A stretch of DNA of 64,000 nt from Toxorhynchites rutilus septentrionalis (taxonomy: Eukaryota > Arthropoda > Insecta > Diptera > Culicidae): contig NC_073746.1 of assembly GCF_029784135.1 (NCBI RefSeq), positions 7,070,380 to 7,134,379 on the forward strand. The letters are read 5' to 3'. Position numbers and translations under genes: made by a program. Position 1 is the stretch's first letter, and each line of letters begins with the position of its first letter. Below the pieces are notes generated by a model. It worked only from the letters and a program-made list of their open reading frames with translations, did not search any database and was not told the origin of the DNA. Of this stretch, positions 44,395 through 56,303 are shown in pieces.

Positions 44395-45370
44395 AATGGG
44401 TACAAGATGGTAAAACTATTCTTGACAAACTTTGTAGAACATCGAATTTTTGTGAATTTTTGAAGCCTCGAATTTTTGTATACTTACAATCATTTTTAGC
44501 CAGAAATTATGAATCTTGATGTGATTGAAAATAAAAAAAGCTCTTTTTCAATCTCCTTCTAAATACAGCCATTCTCGAGATAATTGAATAAAAAAACATT
44601 TCTAATTTATTGTCTTTATTGATTTTATTTTTTTTTTCAATTTATATATGTATTTTTCCTTTAAAAAAAAATTTCATAGAAGATAGAAGTCATGTAGAAA
44701 ATTTTAAAAATGAGTCCAAAATGGTAAAACTATTTTTGACAAACTTTGAGGAACATTGATTTTTTTATGAATTTTTGAAACTTCGAATTTTTGTATGTTA
44801 ACAATCATTTTTAGCCACAAAGTATGAATTTTGATGCGATTTAAAACAAAAGAGCACTTTATCAATCTCTTTTTTAATGCAGCCATTCTAGAGATATTTA
44901 AAAAAATATTTCTAATTTATTGTCTTTTTTATAGTAATTTAATTCAATCATTTACTATGTTTGTGGTGTTATGAATTCATTTATAATTTTCAACAACTTT
45001 TCAAAATACATCATTGTGGTAAAACTATATGTTTAGGAGTTACGTTGAAAAACTTCAAATGTTTTAGTTTTAAATCACATCAGGATTCATAATTTGTTGC
45101 TAAAAAATGATTGTTAACAAACAAAAAATCATAGTTTCGAAAATTCATAAAAATTCGATGTTCTACAAAGTACGTTAAAAATAGTTTTACTCTCTGGTAC
45201 TATTTTTTTGAATTTTCTGCATGACTTCTATTTTATACGAAAAAATTTAAAAAAAATTGATAAACACATATATAAATTTAAAAAAAAATTAAATTAAAAA
45301 AGACAATAAATTAGAAATGTTTTTTCAAATATCTCGAGAATGGCTGCATATTCAAAAAAGAATTAGACTA
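44395..45370. repeat. AT-rich repeat: two direct units and one inverted unit
   Basis: Units at about 44395-44640 and 44695-44940 are direct copies (GGTAAAACTATTTTTGACAA, CGAATTTTTGTAT, CAGCCATTCTCGAGAT or CTAGAGAT). A third unit at about 45000-45365 is in the opposite orientation (ATATCTCGAGAATGGCTGCA, CGATGTTCTACAAAG). Together they make a fold-back. No protein or clear ends. Confidence 0.75.
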
Positions 45371-46810
45371 CTTTTTGAAAAGAGCAAAAAAATTTCTTGA
45401 TTTTTTACAAAGAATAAAATTCAAACACTATGATACCTACAAAATGTTTATCAAAAAATGAAATGTAGGAAATTTATTAGTATTTAAATTTTCATTAAAA
45501 AAATTTTTTCGAAAAAAAAAATTTTTTTCGAAAAAAAAATTAACTGAATTTTTTTTTAATTTAAAATTCATTTTTCTCATAAACGTATTTTTTTTAAATT
45601 CTCAAAAAATATATATCAATAGTCTCTACAATTTTCAACAAGTCGTCCATACATCGGAAGATGGGCACTTTTTTAGGCAAAACAGTTTTTCTAACAACAA
45701 CTATTTCATGTTTTCTTTGAAAAAAATTACAACTAATACTAATTTTGTTCAAAGCCAAGATAGCTTTACAGTGTATTCGACAAAGTTTTAGATCTGATTA
45801 AAATATGAACTTTTGTCGATTATAATTTCTGTAATATAAGACATTTTTGTATGGAGACTCCTAATGTTTTACTCGTAACATTTTTGTGTGTAAATTCTCG
45901 CGAATGACCTGTTCTTGACAAGTTTTTAAATAGAAAATGGAAAATGTTTTCGAACAACAACTTTTTCATGTTTTTTCTTTCCTTGTAACATGTTTATGTA
46001 AAAATTATCGCGATTTACATTAACATTTTCTCGAGAACATGTGTTTCAAAAATTTGGAAAAAAAAATATATAAATAGTCCTTACAATTTCCAACCCTTAC
46101 ATTCACCCATACATCGGAAGACGAGCACTTTTACATGGAAAAGGTTTTTCGAACATTCATTCATGTTTTTCTTTGAAAAATTATTATCAATGTGTAATTC
46201 GTAACATTTTTAGGTATAAATATCGCGATTTACATGCTCTGCTAACTTTTTCTGTTTAGAAACATGTCAAGAACATGTTAAACGCGAAAATTTACATACA
46301 AAAATGTTATGAGTGAAACATTATTTTTTCAGGAGTCGTTATACAAAAATGCCTTATAAAAAGTATAGAAAGTTGACGTCTTCGACAAAAGTTCATCCTT
46401 GAATAAGATCTAAAACTTTACACTATATCGCTATCTTTAAACAAAATTAGGATTAGTTGTAATTTTTACAAAGAAAACATGAAAAAGTTGTTGTTAGAAA
46501 AACTTTTTCCCGATGTATAGACGACTTGTTGGAAATTGTAAGGGCTATTCATATAAATTTTTTTTTCAGAAATTAAAAAAATACGTTTTTGATAAAAATG
46601 AATTTTAATATTTAAAACAATATTATTTCAGCGATTTTTTTTCCCAAAAAATGTTGGTATTTTTAATGAGAATTTAAACAAGTTTCTACATTTCATCTTT
46701 TAAGCAAAATTTTGTAGGTATCATAGTTTTTTAGTTATAATTTTTTGTAAAAAATAAAGTTTTTTTTGGCTTTTTTAAAAAAGTAGTCTAGTTTTCTTTA
46801 ATATTTAAAG
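45365..46810. repeat. Large imperfect fold-back (inverted repeat)
   Basis: The left arm, beginning GACTACTTTTTGAAAAGAGC with CTATGATACCTACAAAATGT, pairs with the right arm ending AAATTTTGTAGGTATCATAG and AAAAAAGTAGTCTAG. Further paired blocks include CTAACAACAACTATTTCATG with its complement near 46480-46500 and the CATTTTTGTATG region. Arms are roughly 500-600 bases, diverged, with the centre near 46.09 kb. It is AT-rich and encodes nothing. Confidence 0.75.
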
Positions 46811-47056
46811 TATACAAAGTTGAAAAAATGCTCCATGTCTTTACACCCACAACATTTCACTACTATCTGAAATGGTGCTGCCAATTCCTAAGACGAGTTG
46901 CCATGAAATTCGTCAACTGTCAAATTTGCAAAAACAATGCTGTCATTAACTGTAAGGAAAGCATGATGTTTGCATTTATATATATGGTTGTTTCTAGGAA
47001 TCTCAAGTGGGTCGTTTTTGCCGATTGGCGCCTGGTTGTATCCTACTGTCATAATT
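46811..47056. other. Short unrecognised sequence before the retrotransposon
   Basis: No motif is seen. It ends at the target site of the following element. Confidence 0.4.
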
Positions 47057-47364
47057 CTTATGGGATATTTTTTTTTTTTATTAAATCGTTTATTTTTACA
47101 GGCTCAGTTACATAAGTTTATAGGAGCCAAACTCCTATCTGTATTGTTACAAGTATATATAATCATTTTTCATTAATTCTAGTGTTAATGAAGTAGAGAA
47201 CCGATTACTCGCGGTTTGCTCGAGTTTAGAAGGGTGACATTTTTTTCAGGAAAAGGAAGGGATATAAGGATATGTTGACAATGTTCACACTCACATTCGC
47301 ACTCACATTCATTATACTCAATTTTTAAGCCTATCTTATATCTAATATGTATTTACATTTCACC

Positions 47365-49960
47365 TTATTCTATTGTTAGTAAGAAGGGATTTAATTTCTC
47401 GCGAAGGAAAAGGAAAAGGAAAATATAAGGATATAAGGACAAACACACACGAAGATCGATAACTTTTAAGAAGACGTATATTTGGGACATGTAATCAAGG
47501 TCTAACCGAGCCAACACATCTCTCACCGGCACATTGGGCTGTCTTCCTCTGGCCCGAAGAGAGTTTTCTAAATTCGATCTGGCAACAAGATACTCCTCGC
47601 ACGACCAAACAACGTGTTCGATGTCGTGGTAACCTTGGCCACAAGCACAGATATTGCCATCGGCAAGATTAAAACGAAAGAGTAGCGTGTCTAACGAACA
47701 GTGATTGGACATGAGTCGAGAGAAGGTGCGAATAAAGTCCCGACTCAAGTCCAGACTTTTGAACCATGGTTTGAGGCTAACCTTAGGGATAATCGAGTGA
47801 AGCCACCGACCCAATTCATCTTCGTTCCACTTACGTTGCCAGTTAACGATGGTATTTTTACGGACTAAAGAATAAAATTCATTGAAGGCGATTTGACGCT
47901 GATAAATATCGCCTTCAATTGCACCTACCTTTGCCAATGAGTCAACTCTCTCATTACCCGGAATTGAGCAATGTGAGGGGACCCAGACAAAGGTAATGAC
48001 ATAACAGCGTCTGGTTAAAGCACTCAAAATTTCTCGTATTCTCTCAAGGAAGTACGGCGAGTGCTTTTCCGGCCTCACTGAACGGATAGCTTCGACAGAG
48101 CTAAGACTATCCGTTACAATGTAATAGTGTTCAACAGGTCGTGAGGCAACGCTGTCCAGCGCCCAGTGTATTGCTGCCAATTCAGCAATATACACTGAGC
48201 AAGGATTCTGAAGACTGTGGGAGGTGCTAAAAAATTCGTTGAACACTCCAAATCCTGTGGACTCATTCATAGAGGACCCATCAGTAAAGTACATATTATC
48301 ACAATTGATACGCCCATATTTTGCATTGAAGATCGTAGGAACGATCCCCGATCGATGATAATCTGGAATTCCATGGATTTTCTCCTTCATGAACAGATCA
48401 AAATGTACAGAGGAATTGATGTAGTCAGGAAAACAAACACGGTTGGGAATATACGAAGAAGGATCAACCTGCATGGATATGAATTCATGATATGAAGTCA
48501 TGAATCCAGAATGAAAATTTAGCCCGATCAGCTGCTCAAAATTTCCGATCACCAATGGGTTCATGACCTTACACCGGATGAAGAACCGAAGAGATAATAA
48601 ATTGAAGCGATCTTTTAGTGGGAGTAGGCCTGCCAAAACCTCGAGACTCATGGTATGCGTTGAGGGCATACATCCCAACGCGATACGGAGACAAAGATAC
48701 TGAATTCGCTCGAGTTTAATGAGGTGTGTTTTGGCAGCTGATTGAAAACAGAAACTGCCATACTCCATCACTGAGAGAATAGTTGTTCGATACAACATTA
48801 TAAGATCTTCGGGATGGGCTCCCCACCAGGTGCCGGTAATTGTACGGAGAAAGTTTATTCTTTGTTGGCATTTTTTACTCAGATACCTAATATGGGCCCC
48901 CCAAGTACATTTGGAGTCGAACCAGACCCCAAGATACTTGAATGACATAGCATGAGTGATCGGTTTACCCAAAAGTTGAAGCTTTGGTTTTGCTGGTCTA
49001 TGCTTCCTAGAAAAAACCACCATCTCTGTTTTCTCCGTGGAGAATTCGATCCCTAGCCCAATGGCCCAGGTTGAAAAATTGTATTGTGTATCTGAGAGTA
49101 GGCCATTCGTTTCAACCCATCGATCAAGGCGAAACAAGATCATTTTCTCCAACAATTTCCGTATACAAGACAGCATTGCTATTGGGCGGTACGAATTGAA
49201 GTCGGACGCGGGTTTTCCGGGTTTTTGAATAGCTATAATTCGCACTTGTCTCCAATCATCTGGAACAACATTATGCTCCAGAAACCGATTGAATAAATTC
49301 AACAAGCGATGTTTCGCCACATCAGGGAGGTGTTTCAACAAATTGAACTTAATTCTATCTGTTCCTGGAGCCGAATTGTTACAAGAAAGGAGAGCAAGAG
49401 AGAATTCTACCATCGAAAACTCGGAATCAAGATCGCACCTATCTTGTGGTATATCTCGAACAATTTTTTGCACAGGAACGGAATCGGGACAAACTTTCCG
49501 TGCAAATTTAAAAATCCATCGATGTGAATATTCTTCGCTTTCATTCGATGAAGAGCGATTTCTCATGTTTCGAGCCACTTTCCATAATTTTTTCATTGAC
49601 GTTTCTCGTGACAAACCTCCCACGAAAGTTCGCCAATAAGCACGTTTTTTCCCTTTGATCAAGTTTTTAAATTGATTTTCAAGGTCCAAATACGTTTGAA
49701 AATTCTCAATGGTTCCACGTTTTCGAAAAGCTTTAAATGCGTTCGATTTATCCTGATAAAGCTTGGAACATTGGCTATCCCACCATGGATTGGGAGGCCT
49801 TCGACGAATAGTGGAGATGGAGTGGGATGGGTTTCGTTTGAGCGCGAACCGCGCTGTCATAGATCAAACGAGAAATGAAGTTATACTCCTCCAATGGAGG
49901 CAAACCATCTCTGGAATTGATGGCTAGAGCAATCGCGTCCGCATATTTTTTCCAGAGCTG
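47365..49960 (-). pseudogene. ORF2 remnant: RT fragments and RNase H, core deleted
   Basis: The open frame from 49860 (831 codons) covers a linker (RRRPPNPWWDSQCSKLY), early RT (YRPIAMLSCIRKLLEKMI) and then jumps from LLSDTQ straight to FSTWAIGLGIEFSTEKTEM at about 49081-49092. About 145 residues present in the sister element (FGFRR, the FLDIKGAFD Asp, GLPQGS, the ADD motif) are lost without breaking the frame. RNase H is complete by motif: YFTDGSS, AELAAIHWAL, VTDSLSS, CSIPGNERVDSLAK. A Cys/His tail CACGQGYHDIEHVVWSC follows. Upstream, a different frame (ALAINSRDGLPPLEEYNFI) continues to about 49960, so a frameshift lies near 49870. It has no RT activity as it stands. Confidence 0.9.
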
Positions 49961-51095
49961 TGTCCGCTTCTATTTCGTCAACGGGCAACGTTGCGAAGAC
50001 ATTTTGAGTGTTGATTGATTGTTGTTGGGCAAGTGGAGAAGCGCCCTTTAAAATATCCGCAAAAGTGCGTTTTGAGCGTTCCTTCAAAGAGCGCTTCTGT
50101 TTCTCCCAGCGACTCTTGTAAGTTTCACAAGCTGAGAGCACGTGTGGGGATCCCCCGCAATATGGACACTTATGCTCAGTCGCACTGCAGGATTCCCCCA
50201 CATGTTGCTCTCCGCAAGTTGCACAGCGCTCCTTGTTGGCACAATAATCTGAAGTGTGACCAACTGACTTGCATTTGTTGCAAGTCATGGGCTTTGGCAC
50301 GAAGAGTCGCACAGGCAGTCTCAATTTGTCCACCATGACGTAGTCAGGGAGGGCCGAACCAGCAAAAGTTACTCGAAACGAGTCTGACGGCGTGAATTTC
50401 GTTTTTCCCTCTTCTTGGGATACTTTACCTAGTTGGCGACTGTCCAAAATTTTAACGCCCACCAAAGGGAGTCTTTTGAATTTACCAACTCCTTCTTTTA
50501 TCAATTGGCACGTCAGACCCGTTTCAGTTACCACCCCCGAGATTTCTACGTCATGGGAGGGCACGTAGACACGATACTCTAGGGTGAACCTCTCGTCGAT
50601 CACAATTGCATTTGCGTGTTTCCGATCACTCACGACAACACGCAGTTTGTTCGGCCCAACCTTAGAGATTTCGACCACGGAGGAATAAAATCTTGCCAGA
50701 TCTTTCGAAACCTGAATGACATTAATAGATTTTCCTTTAGGTTTGGGCCGGAAAAAAACAACCCATGGACCAGCTCCAGGTGCATCGTCTGGATAGACCT
50801 TGACACGAGGAGAGGAAACAACTGAGGGGGAGGACGAGGTCGATTGTTGAGCGGGAGCGGGATCAGTAGGACTGGGAGGCAAGTTCGGGAGTTGAACGGA
50901 AGCGGGAGATTGAGGGGGCGAAGAGGAAAAGTTTGCCAATTTTCTTGAGGGGGGCTTGTTGAGGTTAATTAACTCTTTCTCTGAAGAGACATCTTCTGAG
51001 CGGGGAACGCGTTTGAACGACTTCCCAGCCCCCGTTGTAGCTAGTGAGGAGGAAACAGTAGTTTCAATCTCCATTTCAACTTGACCTTCTGCCAT
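49881..51095 (-). CDS. ORF1: gag-like RNA-binding protein, three zinc knuckles
   Basis: A 404-codon frame starting MAEGQVEMEIE. The N-terminal third is Ser/Pro-rich and probably disordered. Residues about 110-260 are the globular part (WVVFFRPKPKGKSINVIQ, a conserved start in I-type ORF1). Three knuckles follow from about residue 270: CNKCKSVGHTSDYC (CX2CX4HX4C), CATCGEQHVGESC (CX2CX3HX4C) and CPYCGGSPHVLSAC (CX2CX4HX4C), then a Lys/Arg-rich segment. Such proteins coat the element RNA and act as nucleic-acid chaperones. The last roughly 25 residues (after ADTALEK) are read from ORF2 DNA out of frame because a deletion joined the two ORFs, so the C-terminus is not native. Confidence 0.9.
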   Translation of the reverse strand: MAEGQVEMEIETTVSSSLATTGAGKSFKRVPRSEDVSSEKELINLNKPPSRKLANFSSSPPQSPASVQLPNLPPSPTDPAPAQQSTSSSPSVVSSPRVKVYPDDAPGAGPWVVFFRPKPKGKSINVIQVSKDLARFYSSVVEISKVGPNKLRVVVSDRKHANAIVIDERFTLEYRVYVPSHDVEISGVVTETGLTCQLIKEGVGKFKRLPLVGVKILDSRQLGKVSQEEGKTKFTPSDSFRVTFAGSALPDYVMVDKLRLPVRLFVPKPMTCNKCKSVGHTSDYCANKERCATCGEQHVGESCSATEHKCPYCGGSPHVLSACETYKSRWEKQKRSLKERSKRTFADILKGASPLAQQQSINTQNVFATLPVDEIEADTALEKICGRDCSSHQFQRWFASIGGV

Positions 51096-51450
51096 TACGG
51101 CAGATATGAAATAATATAATTTTGAATTCTTCTATCTTCCTAAACCTAATATATATATTATACCTAAATCTCACACCAATGCGAATGAAATGAAACGGTG
51201 TCCCAATCGAACCGCGTGGCAATCGCTCGGTACAGCTGCAACGGTGAATCGCACCACCACACGATGATGGAATCGATGACGATGATAAAGCACACACAGC
51301 GATGATACGGCTCTTCTCACTCGCGCAATAAAGAGAACCCCGTTAGGGCGAAATAACTTCACCAGCCACTGATAACGGTATAATCTCCACTGTATGATAG
51401 ACGCGAACAAATTTGCGACCGATGTCTTCGGACTGCGCGAGCTGAATGGA
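51096..51450 (-). promoter_or_regulatory. 5' UTR of the I/Loner-type element
   Basis: It is about 355 bases between the element's 5' end and the ORF1 ATG. In this class the promoter is internal and starts at the very first base; the start TCCATTCAGCTCGC contains TCAG, an initiator-like word. Placement follows from the target duplication. Promoter function is from family knowledge. Confidence 0.5.
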
Positions 51451-51462
51451 CTTATGGGATAT

Positions 51463-53930
51463 ATTATACACGATTTTTGCATGTATCGAAGTCGGTTTTC
51501 TTATTATCTTATTATTATTGGTATTTATTACAATCTTTAATCATCTCCAAAGCTAGCCACCTCCAATAACATTCCTCGATTTAAGGCTCCAGCATGTCAC
51601 CATTAGTCAAACGGTAGCCTCAGTTAATCGTCGACCTAGGATATCCTGTAAACGCTGCCAGTGACAATGTAATCATAATCTCATCAAGGAAATCGTTAAT
51701 CATCATTAACACCAGAGCACATGATAGCCATGGAATGAGCCTGTTGCTGACTCGTCAAAACTCGTCGAAACAATAATACAGCTCAGCTGTACTCCGTTTT
51801 ATCTGTGTTCCAAACCAGAGAAAACATAATTAAAGTTGTAATGTGATGCTTCGTCGTCAATGATCTGTACTTTCAGGTACTTTGGCGGGTTAAATGTGGA
51901 ATATGAAATATCGTAATTTTTCATTGGCATTGTATCTAGCGACTGATGACAATTGATTATCACATCAATGGAAACACATTCCATCCCCTTTCATTGCGGT
52001 TAAAGATTTTTTCAGTTTCAAGCTGTTTCTTATACTTTGAGAATGGTTCTGAAAAATCATTTTTGTTTTAAAAATGTTTTATAACATATAACAAATGCGA
52101 AATTTCACTAAACGAAAACCAAATGATGAAACACAGGGAAAATTCATCAAAATTAAAAATGTTCACAAAAAAAATAAACCGAGAATTTGTTGCCATTTGT
52201 AGTTTTGTCGGGTTTGCCCTGGAATAATGTTGTGGGGAAGCAACAATTCGCAGTGTAGAGATAGTTTTGAATTGGAAGAATTTGGTGCAGAGCTCACTCT
52301 AATATGGCTGATAAACATCATCCATCTAAATTCGCGTCTGTGTTCCATCCATGATGCGTTTCATCGCTCATTGATGATAACTAGGCTCACGGGAACCATG
52401 GTTGACTTCTTGCCAGTCATTAGTTCATCCATTCATTATACGCATTTTCAGGGCTATTTTGTAGGCATACTCGATTTTACCCGGGTCAATCGGATGATGA
52501 CCACCAGAAAACAAAAACAAAAACGTATATTCAGAATATCCTCTGAACTGGAATATCGATTAACCCTTCTATTTTGGTAGTCAACAGAACGTAATTCAAT
52601 TTGGTGCTGTGTATCAAATGCACAGCGGTTTGTGCTGGGGTATGGAATAGAGTGTGATGATATCACACCATTATGAGGGCGAGATTTTTTTCCCAATTCT
52701 CCCGAAATCCACTGTGAAATCACTGTAAACGTGAATGCACAATAAGATCGCATCTGCTGACAAAACAGGTTTCTGCACTTTTGGGTTACCCACAGAGAGC
52801 GAAACTCTTGAACAGCCAGACCTTTTGCAGTGCCAACGAGAATGGAAGTTCTCATCATCATCCAGCAGATTAATATGAATGAAATCAATATACGATTGAG
52901 GAGTTGCTTCTATCACAGATGATGTCAATCAGATCGATATCGTGCTTGAAATGGCCCTAGGTCTTATCTCGAGACAGAAAGAGAAATACATTATCTTCCA
53001 AAGCAAGTGTTTGTGAGCATACAATTGTTCCGTTCCCCGAGCGGTTGTCCGTGCTGGCATGTAGTATCCTAATTAAGGCTCAAAGAATTTAATTAGATCC
53101 GGTCCCCATCGCACCGGACAGCTCTCTCGTTCTTGGGAGCAGGAATGCCCACGGCAGTATTTTCACTAGAACGGTGGGAGGGATTCTGGAGCGAATGATA
53201 AGGATAGTTTAGTATGGTGATAATTAGGGTGGGTGCTCTCCTTGCAGTGGAAAAGTATCGTGTCGTTTGAAAGGAAGGATGAAATGTTTATTTGGGAATG
53301 TTTGCTAACGCAATGAAAATAAGTCCTGTTGCATTAGAGAGTGTACTATCCTTTTTTAAAGTGAGCGGGAGTCTTCTTGTTCTTTAATTAAAATCTGTCG
53401 GTGTTTACTACAAACACAGTGAATCAGCATCATTTACTGTTCATAGCATTTCTGGTAGCAATTCTACTGGAGTATGTGTTTTTAAATAATCTTTAGACGC
53501 TTTCAAAAATATTGAAATAAATATAAATATAGATGAGATACATGGATACTAATGTAGTCTTCAACTTAAGTTATATGTGATCGTCCACGAGGCAAGGGAC
53601 CTATTCCGTGTTTTCAACATTTCGAGAAAACGCGTTTAAAGTTTTTACTATCACTCCGCGAGATTGCGTTACAAACTATCAACGGTATTTCGGTTTGGAT
53701 GGTCGAATCAACTTCGGTAACCACTCTGAGCATTAACACAACCTTTTGTAGTGTTTCTTCTTGCGTATGTAAGCGTAAGAGTGTGAATTCGATCGTTTTT
53801 TTGCGGCGTAATATTCGGTTGAAAAGTTCTTATCAGTTCACGTTTGCGTCTCTAATTTTCGGTATGAAAAAGTGATCGTATTAATTTTTGTCTATTCTGT
53901 ATTTTTCGAAATTAAAAATAACCGTAGTGA
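51463..53930. other. Intergenic sequence, no supported gene
   Basis: Composition is less extreme than neighbouring repeats. Frames of 117-144 codons (52227-52580 plus, 52454-52888 minus) overlap each other on opposite strands with no domain. The 370 bases before 53931 may be the 5' untranslated region or end of the following transposon-like gene. No terminal repeat was found. Confidence 0.4.
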
Positions 53931-54845
53931 TGGATAGTGATTAGTGACATCGAATCTTCTTCATCATCTGATCCGGATACTTCTGATCCCGGCGATGACA
54001 ACTTGTTAACTATGATTGAAGATGACAGTCTTCCTTCAACTGCCAACTCCGTTATTTATTCAGGTACTGTTAAATTGAACGAAACGACTGAGGATGACGA
54101 CTGGATTGCCACTAGTCAAATGTTAGGTGGAGAGGAAGAGGCCGACATCGATATTCCCAATTGCTGTGAGTGGCAATATAATAAAATCATTCCACGAAGC
54201 TTGATCATTAAATTTCGACAGTAATTTCAAGAACTAAATAAAAGTGAACAATCAATCGCTGTCGTTTCTCGCTTAGAAGCTAATCGTCCGCACCCGAGTT
54301 TCAAATTTATAATGATAGATCAGATTGTAAAAGTGAACGAAAATCCTGTGAAACGTTTGATAGACTTTATACAACTCATCACGAATTTGCCGTAAAATGT
54401 ACTTATTTATACACGACCTCTGGATAAAGCGATATAAAACATCGTTAAACATTCTGATGGTGAAGGTGTATCTGAAAAGGTTCATGGCCTGTTTGATAAA
54501 GCAAAAAGTCGTTACAACTGTATCACCGTCGAAAAGGTAACGGAAGTAGTGAATTTCATAAAAAATAACGCGAATAATGTTGGCATTCCGCTACCTGGAC
54601 GTTTTCCGAACTTTAGAAATAATAAAACTACGAAGCTGCCATCAGCCGATACGAAAGCTTCTGTGTATAGATGTTATTTAGAAAGCTGTGGAAATGATCA
54701 ATTCGTCGGTCGAAGCTCATTCTACAGTCTATGGAATGGTATGTGTCCATTTATAACCACGATGAAACCAGCTGATGACTTATGCGATATTTGTCAAGAG
54801 CATTCAGTTTCGTTTGGTAAGAATACCAATATCTGTGCCGATGCC

Positions 54846-55123
54846 TTCTTCTTCTTCTTCTTCTTCAATGGCACTAACGTTCCTAGAGGAACTTCGCCGT
54901 CTCAACGTAGTATTACTTGCGTCATTTTTATTAGTACTTAGTTGAGATTTCTATGCCAAATAACACGCCTTGAATGCATTCTGAGTGGCAAGCTCTAGAA
55001 TACGCGGGATCACAGTGCAAGTCGGAGGAAATTTCTTTGACGAAAAATTCCCCCGACCAGAACGGGAATCGAACCCGAACACCCGGCATGTTAGTTATGA
55101 CGCTAACCACTCGGCCACGGGAA
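54846..55123 (-). mobile_element. tRNA-derived SINE, family 3, with GAA-repeat tail
   Basis: On the minus strand it starts ATTCCCGTGGCCGAGTGGTT with a strong A-box (TGGCCGAGTGG) and a B-box GGGTTCGATTCCC, then a unique body and a (GAA)n tail. It is flanked by a perfect 12-bp target duplication TGTGCCGATGCC (54834-54845 and 55124-55135). It is 278 bp and inserted in the coding part of the DUF7869-type gene. The tRNA-like head is too diverged for a functional tRNA gene. Confidence 0.95.
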
Positions 55124-55185
55124 TGTGCCGATGCCATTGAGGTGAAATTGAACGAGTTCAAGGAGCACATCAGACTGGCTCGATT

Positions 55186-55676
55186 TTTTTTTATCCCATT
55201 TATTTATTTATCAGGCTCATTAGCATTTTATCTGTAACAGAACCGGGTTTTTATCGTGTACATGTACATATGTTAATGTTTCTATAAATTGTAAATTACA
55301 CAGTAGAAGTAGTAGCCATTTAGGCGTTAGGTTTTCTGTTCCATTACATTATGGTAAATTACACTCTAGTAGCTATTTCGGCGTAAGGGTATTCTATCTG
55401 TTCTACCATTGTTCAGCAGACCGGACAGCGGAGACAGTTGATATTGATCATTGTTGGGTTATTTATAGAACAGCAGCCCGATGTTTCTTGCTGAGCAGAG
55501 CAGTTGTATGGATGAATCGATCTTCCACCGTGGATCGATCTCCATAGCTGATGATGGTTGCGTGGACGTAATTATTCTATAACAACACAAAGGTGGTCAA
55601 TTGAGGGCCCTGAGTTTGAACTCACGATCGATCGCTTAGTAAGCGAACGCGTAACCAAGTGGCTACGAAGACCCCC
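55186..55676 (-). mobile_element. tRNA-derived SINE, family 1, copy 2
   Basis: It is the same family as 31966-32459, here on the minus strand with its head GGGGGTCTTCGTAGCCACTT at 55676. It is flanked by a perfect 13-bp target duplication GACTGGCTCGATT (55173-55185 and 55677-55689), 50 bp after the family 3 SINE. It interrupts the same broken gene. Confidence 0.95.
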
Positions 55677-56303
55677 GACTGGCTCGATTGCAACAAGAAT
55701 ATTACCAGAAATGTTGTAAGGAGGGAGCTGATATGGATTCAACTTTAGTACTTTCTTTTGATTACGCTCAAACTGTTTCATATCCTAGCAGCCCTCAACA
55801 ACGGGGATCATCCTACTTCATAGCTGCAAAGAAATGCAACATTTTTGGAATTAACAACGAAGTTACGAGAATACAGAACAATTACTTGATCGAAGAACAG
55901 TACGATGTAGCAAAAGGACCGAATTCAGTCATCAGCATTGTTGGACCACTATTTATCGAATCAGCCGCCATCAAAGAATTTAATTTTGTTTTCGGATAAC
56001 TGTGTAGGTCAAAATAAGAACAACACAGTTATAAATTACTTGGCAAATCGTGTCCGCTTGGGTCTGAACAAAAGAATCGAATTCAACTTTTTGGTAACGG
56101 GTCACACCAAATTTTCGCCTTACAGAATGTTTAGATTGCTCAAAATGAGCTACTCTCGTCACAATGTCGATTATTTTGATGATTTTCGTGAATCTGTGAT
56201 CAAGTCAACTCCAAGTGGTCACAATCTTGCTGTTGATTGTAAAGATGTTCCTTTCTACGATTATGCCTTCGCTTCATTCAACAAACCTCTAAAAGGTAAC
56301 TGA

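Larger units (their letters stand above)
47069..51450 (-). mobile_element. I/Loner-type non-LTR retrotransposon, internally deleted
   Basis: It is flanked by a perfect 12-bp target duplication CTTATGGGATAT (47057-47068 and 51451-51462). The 3' end is a poly-A (poly-T on plus, from 47069). The 5' end at 51450 begins TCCATTCAGCTCGCGCAGTC, followed by a roughly 355-base 5' UTR and ORF1, so the 5' end appears complete. Total span is 4.38 kb because most of the endonuclease and the RT core are deleted. It is related to but distinct from the 35.5 kb element. Confidence 0.93.
53931..56303 (+). pseudogene. DUF7869-type transposon-like gene, frameshifted, two SINE hits
   Basis: The start is MDSD at 53931, broken at once by a one-base insertion, then an acidic Ser-rich N-terminus (IESSSSSDPDTSD). 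A damaged stretch follows, then EGVSEKVHGLFDKAKSRYNC, GIPLPGRFPNF, TTKLPSADTKASVYRCYLES, and a Cys motif MKPADDLCDICQEH. After both SINEs the core resumes: LSFDYAQTVSYPSSPQQRGS, NYLIEEQYDVAKG, then, after a frameshift near 55960, LILFSDNCVGQNKNNTVINY and VTGHTKFSPYRMF. The SFDYAQ and SDNCVGQNK blocks are those I know from DUF7869 proteins of fish, cnidarians and arthropods, thought to be transposon-derived. Family identification is from memory of motifs. It is a dead copy. Confidence 0.75.

Noticed and set aside
55040..55123. tRNA-like sequence with good A and B boxes (minus strand)
   Set aside because: It is the head of a 278-bp SINE with a GAA tail and target duplication; the cloverleaf is not complete enough for a tRNA gene.
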